From an uncultured Oscillospiraceae bacterium (GTDB lineage Bacteria > Bacillota_A > Clostridia > Oscillospirales > Oscillospiraceae), in assembly GCA_944386965.1 (NCBI GenBank), contig CALXDE010000017.1:1-9444 (forward strand): a stretch of 9,444 bases of DNA, in the 5' to 3' direction. This document shows positions 6,968 to 9,444 of the stretch, piece after piece. Positions within the stretch are counted from its first letter, which is position 1; every line of letters begins with the position of its first letter. Position numbers and translations under genes: made by a program. The notes beneath the pieces are model-generated. The model did no database searches. It had not been told where the DNA came from and saw nothing but the letters and a program-made list of their open reading frames with translations.

Positions 6968-6996
6968 TTGACATACTTAGATTATCTTAGTATAAT
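6968..6996 (+). promoter_or_regulatory. Consensus sigma-A promoter of the PadR operon
   Basis: A perfect -35 TTGACA (6968-6973), a 17-bp spacer and a perfect -10 TATAAT (6991-6996) give an intrinsically strong promoter. The expected start is near 7003, with a leader of about 30 bases before ATG 7032. Such a strong core normally needs tight repression, and it is overlain by a palindrome. Confidence 0.88.
6973..6993 (+). promoter_or_regulatory. Putative PadR operator 1 (between -35 and -10)
   Basis: A 21-bp palindrome has arms ATACTtAGAT and ATCTtAGTAT around a central T at 6983. Only the symmetric position 6 pair and the centre deviate from perfect dyad symmetry. It fills the spacer of the PadR promoter and touches both hexamers, the typical place for an autorepressor site. 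Confidence 0.7.
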
Positions 6997-7001
6997 GTGC
7001 C

Positions 7002-7012
7002 TAGATAATCTA
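7002..7012 (+). promoter_or_regulatory. Putative PadR operator 2 (at transcription start)
   Basis: TAGATAATCTA is palindromic around 7007 and repeats the AGATwATCT core of operator 1, 24 bp downstream centre to centre. It sits at the predicted transcription start and just before the ribosome site. Confidence 0.62.
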
Positions 7013-7017
7013 TGTAC

Positions 7018-7024
7018 AAGGAGG
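7018..7024 (+). promoter_or_regulatory. Ribosome binding site deciding the PadR start
   Basis: AAGGAGG is followed by ATG at 7026 after one base, which is too close, and by an in-frame ATG at 7032 after seven bases, which is optimal. The latter is taken as the start. Confidence 0.75.
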
Positions 7025-7031
7025 GATGGCG

Positions 7032-7364
7032 ATGGCAAGAGGCGACACCGGCGTCCAGCCCGGCAGCACCGCCATGCTGGTGCTGGCCGTTTTGAAGGAC
7101 CAGGAGCTCTACGGCTACCGCATCATTGAGGAGCTCGCCCGCCGCTCCCAGAACGTGTTCCAGCTCAAGGAGGGGACCCTCTATCCCCTGCTCCACGCCA
7201 TGGAAAAGGAGAAGCTCCTCCAGGGCCGGGAGGCCCCGGCCCCCAACGGCCGCACCCGGCGCTACTACCGCATCACCAGGGAGGGGCTCCGGGTTCTGGA
7301 GGAGAAGGCGTCCGCCTGGCATACCTACGCCGGCGCCGTGACGGCGGTGCTGGCGGGAACATGA
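7032..7364 (+). CDS. PadR-family winged-helix transcriptional regulator
   Basis: The 110-residue product has the length and motifs of the short PadR subfamily: LYGYRIIEEL (about 26-35), the recognition region VFQLKEGTLYPLLHAMEKE (about 42-60), and a wing with GRTRRYYRITREG (about 73-85), ending in a short helical tail for dimerisation. Members are mostly repressors of their own operon, responding to small ligands or envelope stress. Start 7032 is chosen for the optimal spacing from AAGGAGG. The stop TGA overlaps the start of the next gene in ATGA, so translation is coupled. A consensus promoter upstream carries two AGATwATCT palindromes, consistent with autoregulation. PadR genes directly followed by a membrane protein with a HAAS/permease-prefix domain are a common Firmicute pairing, and this is such a case. 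Confidence 0.93.
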   Translation: MARGDTGVQPGSTAMLVLAVLKDQELYGYRIIEELARRSQNVFQLKEGTLYPLLHAMEKEKLLQGREAPAPNGRTRRYYRITREGLRVLEEKASAWHTYAGAVTAVLAGT

Positions 7365-8191
7365 GGGTCTATGCCCAGGTCTGGGTGGAGGAGGCCACCC
7401 GGAAGATCCGCTTCAAGCCCGACCGGGCGGCGGTGGGGCGGGAGCTGACAGGGCACATTCAGGACCTCCAGGAGAAGTACGCGGCCCAGGGCCTCTCCCC
7501 CTATGACGCGGAGATGCAGGCGGTAGAGGACATGGGGGACCCGGCAGCCATTGCCGACGACCTGGCCCGGCTCCACCGGCCCTATCTGGGGTGGCTGTGG
7601 CGGCTGAGTCAGTGGGCGCTGGGGATCTTTTTGGCCTGGGGGCTCTTTGTGGGATTCGGCTTTGTCTATACCAACCTGACATCCCCACCGACAGAGATCG
7701 AACTGCCTCACCTGCCGGAGGCGGTGGAAAGCAATGGTGCCTGGACGCGCCGGCTGCTGGAGCACTGGGACATGGAGGGCGGCGTGGACCTGGGGGGCTA
7801 CCGGTTCACCGTGCCCCTGGCCTATCTCCAGGAGATCACCTATGAGGGTCCGGAGGACTACACCCCCCTCCAGTACCAGCTGACCGTCTGCCTCCAGGCC
7901 AGCACCTGGCGCTTCTGGGAGCCCATCAGCGCTGCTCAGTACATGGTTTTGTCCCACGAGGCCGTGGACAGCGACAGCACCCGCTATGGCCGGTGGGAGC
8001 CGGGGCTTTTCAGCGAGGAGACACACCGCCACTACTTTTGTAATACTTACCGCGACGGTGCCCTCTCCGTCTGGTTCGAGATCGAGCTGGACATTGCAAA
8101 CGGAGAGATGCCCGACTGGGTGGATATCCCCGTGGGCTACGGGGAGGAGAGCCTGCGGGTGAACTTTGCCGAGGGGGTGGTGGGACCATGA
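7361..8191 (+). CDS. HAAS/permease-prefix-domain membrane protein with extracytoplasmic domain
   Basis: The 276-residue product begins with a cytoplasmic helical domain (about 1-78). It shows the REL-GHI-DL-EKY, GLSPYDAEMQAVEDMGDP and IADDLARLHRP pattern of HAAS/DUF1700/permease-prefix domains, which usually accompany PadR regulators. One strong membrane helix follows at about residues 83-104. The remaining roughly 170 residues (TEIELPHLPEAVESN onward) should be outside the cell and are not recognised. Most relatives carry several membrane helices or a permease after the prefix domain; here there is only one helix and a soluble domain. It overlaps the PadR gene by four bases and the following gene by four bases, so the three are a tightly coupled operon. 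No good ribosome site is seen, consistent with translational coupling. A role in presenting an envelope signal to PadR is inference. Confidence 0.82.
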   Translation: MRVYAQVWVEEATRKIRFKPDRAAVGRELTGHIQDLQEKYAAQGLSPYDAEMQAVEDMGDPAAIADDLARLHRPYLGWLWRLSQWALGIFLAWGLFVGFGFVYTNLTSPPTEIELPHLPEAVESNGAWTRRLLEHWDMEGGVDLGGYRFTVPLAYLQEITYEGPEDYTPLQYQLTVCLQASTWRFWEPISAAQYMVLSHEAVDSDSTRYGRWEPGLFSEETHRHYFCNTYRDGALSVWFEIELDIANGEMPDWVDIPVGYGEESLRVNFAEGVVGP

Positions 8192-8847
8192 ATGAGAAAT
8201 ACCTTCGCCGCGCGGCCCGGAACCTGTTCTTTGCCGCCCTGGCGGGACTGGTGATCTGGTGTATCAAGGACTTCCCCCTGTCCACCCTGGAGATGGAGTT
8301 TCGCCGGGATGAGCGGCAGGCTCTGGCGGAGCGGTCGGAGATCATCTGGCAGTATGAGGGCCGCACAAGGGGCGACGAGGATCTGCTGGTGGGTCTGGCC
8401 TCCCGGTACGTCCACGTCTGGCACCCCAACGGCTATGTGCTCTTCTGGCCCCGGCAGGCGGAGGGCACCCTGGTGCCCCTGCCCGCCCAGACCCGCTACC
8501 AGGACCGGGCCAACAGCTACCTGGGCCCCACCCTCCTGGTGCCGGACCCGCCGGCGGGGGCGGAGGCCGCCCGCCTCACCATCACGTTCAGCATCAACGA
8601 CTGGGCGGAGGACTACACCGTGGATGGCCAGCGCCAGGGGCAGGTGTTCTTCTTCCAGCTGGAAATGCGCTTCCACAACCAGACCCATGATCTGGACGAG
8701 GCCACCGCCTTTCGGTGGCTGACCTATGAGCGGCCCGATTCCCTGGGCCTCAGCCAGTACCCCTACACCCTGGAATTTTTCAGCGCGGACGGGGAAATCC
8801 TCTCCACCGTCCGTCAGGAGGGGTGGCAGGCGGAAACGGCGTCCTGA
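8188..8847 (+). CDS. Single-pass membrane protein of unknown function
   Basis: I do not recognise the family of this 219-residue protein. It has a basic start (MNEKYLRRAARN), one hydrophobic helix at about residues 12-27 (LFFAALAGLVIWCI) that would act as a signal anchor, and about 190 residues predicted outside the membrane, rich in Trp, Tyr and acidic residues. Visible stretches include RYVHVWHPNGYVLFWPRQ, ITFSINDWAEDYTVDG and VFFFQLEMRFHNQTHD, suggesting a beta-rich domain. No catalytic motif is evident. It starts in a 4-base ATGA overlap with the preceding gene, so the two are likely made in similar amounts and may form a complex at the membrane. A strong hairpin terminator follows its stop, so it is the last gene of the PadR operon. 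Confidence 0.8.
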   Translation: MNEKYLRRAARNLFFAALAGLVIWCIKDFPLSTLEMEFRRDERQALAERSEIIWQYEGRTRGDEDLLVGLASRYVHVWHPNGYVLFWPRQAEGTLVPLPAQTRYQDRANSYLGPTLLVPDPPAGAEAARLTITFSINDWAEDYTVDGQRQGQVFFFQLEMRFHNQTHDLDEATAFRWLTYERPDSLGLSQYPYTLEFFSADGEILSTVRQEGWQAETAS

Positions 8848-8853
8848 CACAAG

Positions 8854-8879
8854 AGGGGCGGAACCGAAGTTCCGCCCCT
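8854..8879. terminator. Hairpin terminator between convergent genes
   Basis: A perfect 11-bp stem AGGGGCGGAAC/GTTCCGCCCCT encloses a CGAA loop. On the plus strand it is followed by TTGCTTT, a fair T-tract that ends the PadR operon. On the minus strand it is preceded by AAAGCAAA and followed by CTTGTGT, so it may also end the converging carbamoyltransferase transcript whose stop is at 8885. Confidence 0.8.
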
Positions 8880-8884
8880 TTGCT

Positions 8885-9444
8885 TTATCCCATCGTAGCC
8901 ACTAATACCGCCTTGATGCTGTGCATCCGGTTCTCGGCCTCGTCAAACACCACGCTGTGCTTGCCCCGGAACACCTCGTCCGTGACCTCCCGGATGTCCA
9001 CGCCCCTGTCCTTCCACTCCCTGGCCAGCTTGGTTTCAAAGTCATGGAAGGAGGGCAGGCAGTGCATATACAGCACATCCGGGTTCCCCGTGCGCTCCAA
9101 TATGGCGTCCGTCACCCGGTAGGGCGTCAGGAGCCGGGCCCGCTCCGCCATCAGGTCCTCCTCCCCCATGGAGGCCCAGATATCGCCGTAGATCACATCG
9201 GCGCCGGTCAATGTGTTCATATCGTCGGTGATCTCGATGGTGGCCCCGGTGTCCTGGGCCACCCCGCGCACCCGGACCCTCACGTCCCGGGCCCCGCCGT
9301 CCACCAGCTCCTTTGGTCCCAGGCCCACGAAGTGCATGCCCATCTTGGCGCAGCCGTACATCCAGGCGTAGCACATGTTGTTGCGCACGTCCCCGGGGAA
9401 GACCACCTTCACATCCCGCAGTGGCTTGTGGCAGTGCTCCTCAA
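8885..9444 (-). CDS. arcB: Ornithine carbamoyltransferase, C-terminal part (partial)
   Basis: The C-terminal 185 residues are visible; the frame runs off the right edge without a start. The enzyme transfers between carbamoyl phosphate plus ornithine and citrulline plus phosphate, in arginine synthesis (ArgF) or in reverse in arginine fermentation (ArcB). Diagnostic motifs are FPGDVRNNM, GDIWASMGEE, the ornithine-loop HCLPSFHD (9041-9064), EVTDEVF, and the C-terminal VFDEAENRMHSIKAVLVATM. The carbamoyl-phosphate motif STRTR would lie outside the window. The stretch EEHCHKPLRDVKVVF resembles the EHxxKPL of catabolic ArcB proteins more than ArgF, but the choice between ArcB and ArgF is not secure. 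A GTG at 9412 is not the real start because the homologous frame continues upstream. The gene converges on the PadR operon and shares the terminator region with it. Confidence 0.93.
   Translation of the reverse strand, partial: EEHCHKPLRDVKVVFPGDVRNNMCYAWMYGCAKMGMHFVGLGPKELVDGGARDVRVRVRGVAQDTGATIEITDDMNTLTGADVIYGDIWASMGEEDLMAERARLLTPYRVTDAILERTGNPDVLYMHCLPSFHDFETKLAREWKDRGVDIREVTDEVFRGKHSVVFDEAENRMHSIKAVLVATMG

Noticed and set aside
6961..6969. Small palindrome AAGGTCCTT upstream of the PadR promoter.
   Set aside because: It is short and adjoins the -35 with no repeat elsewhere in the region; not distinguishable from chance.
5862..6971. 369-codon open frame on the plus strand opposite the transporter.
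   Set aside because: The translation is His/Gln/Gly/Pro-rich without domains. The minus strand encodes a clear membrane carrier with a good start and ribosome site.
8885..9412. GTG at 9412 as start of a 175-residue carbamoyltransferase.
   Set aside because: The frame continues upstream with homologous residues (EEHCHKPLRD) to the window edge, so the gene is truncated by the window and does not start there.

Overview
The window is dense, GC-rich bacterial DNA with strong Shine-Dalgarno sites (AAGGAGG or close variants before most first genes), intrinsic terminators and a BlaI/M56 signalling operon. This style fits a high-GC anaerobic member of the Firmicutes, such as the Flavonifractor/Lawsonibacter/Intestinimonas branch of the Oscillospiraceae. 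The assignment is inference from gene content and base composition; there is no marker gene here. There are nine protein genes, two of them cut by the window edges, and no RNA genes, insertion sequences or CRISPR array. No gene-free stretch exceeds about 145 bases.

Left region (1-4560, minus strand): a three-gene operon read right to left. First is a lipoprotein with about six beta-propeller-like repeats (3322-4485). Next is a BlaI/MecI-type winged-helix repressor (2921-3304). Last is a BlaR1-like M56 membrane metalloprotease (1-2920) that is still open at the left edge after 973 codons. The promoter of the first gene carries two 16-bp palindromes centred 32 bp apart. One contains the exact TACAnnTGTA motif known for BlaI/CopY repressors. 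The expected logic is that the M56 protein senses an extracytoplasmic signal, the repressor is inactivated, and the operon is derepressed. The M56 ectodomain is very large (over 600 residues) and I recognise no penicillin-binding domain in it, so the signal is probably not a beta-lactam in the classical sense.

Middle region (4596-6893, minus strand): a YfcC/DcuC-type membrane transporter (5508-6893) followed by a metal-dependent amidohydrolase of the amidohydrolase-2 family (4629-5447), closed by a strong terminator at 4596-4623. The two may form a small uptake-and-hydrolysis unit.

Right-centre region (6968-8879, plus strand): a PadR-family regulator (7032-7364) is driven by a consensus sigma-A promoter (TTGACA, 17 bp, TATAAT) overlain by two AGATwATCT palindromes. 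It is followed, each time with a 4-base ATGA overlap, by a HAAS/permease-prefix-type membrane protein (7361-8191) and a second single-pass membrane protein of unknown family (8188-8847). A hairpin terminator at 8854-8879 closes the operon.

Right edge (8885-9444, minus strand): the C-terminal half of an ornithine carbamoyltransferase. Its upstream part lies outside the window. YfcC-type transporters include relatives of arginine/ornithine exchangers, so the carbamoyltransferase and transporter could be functionally linked, with the PadR operon placed between them. This is only suggestive.
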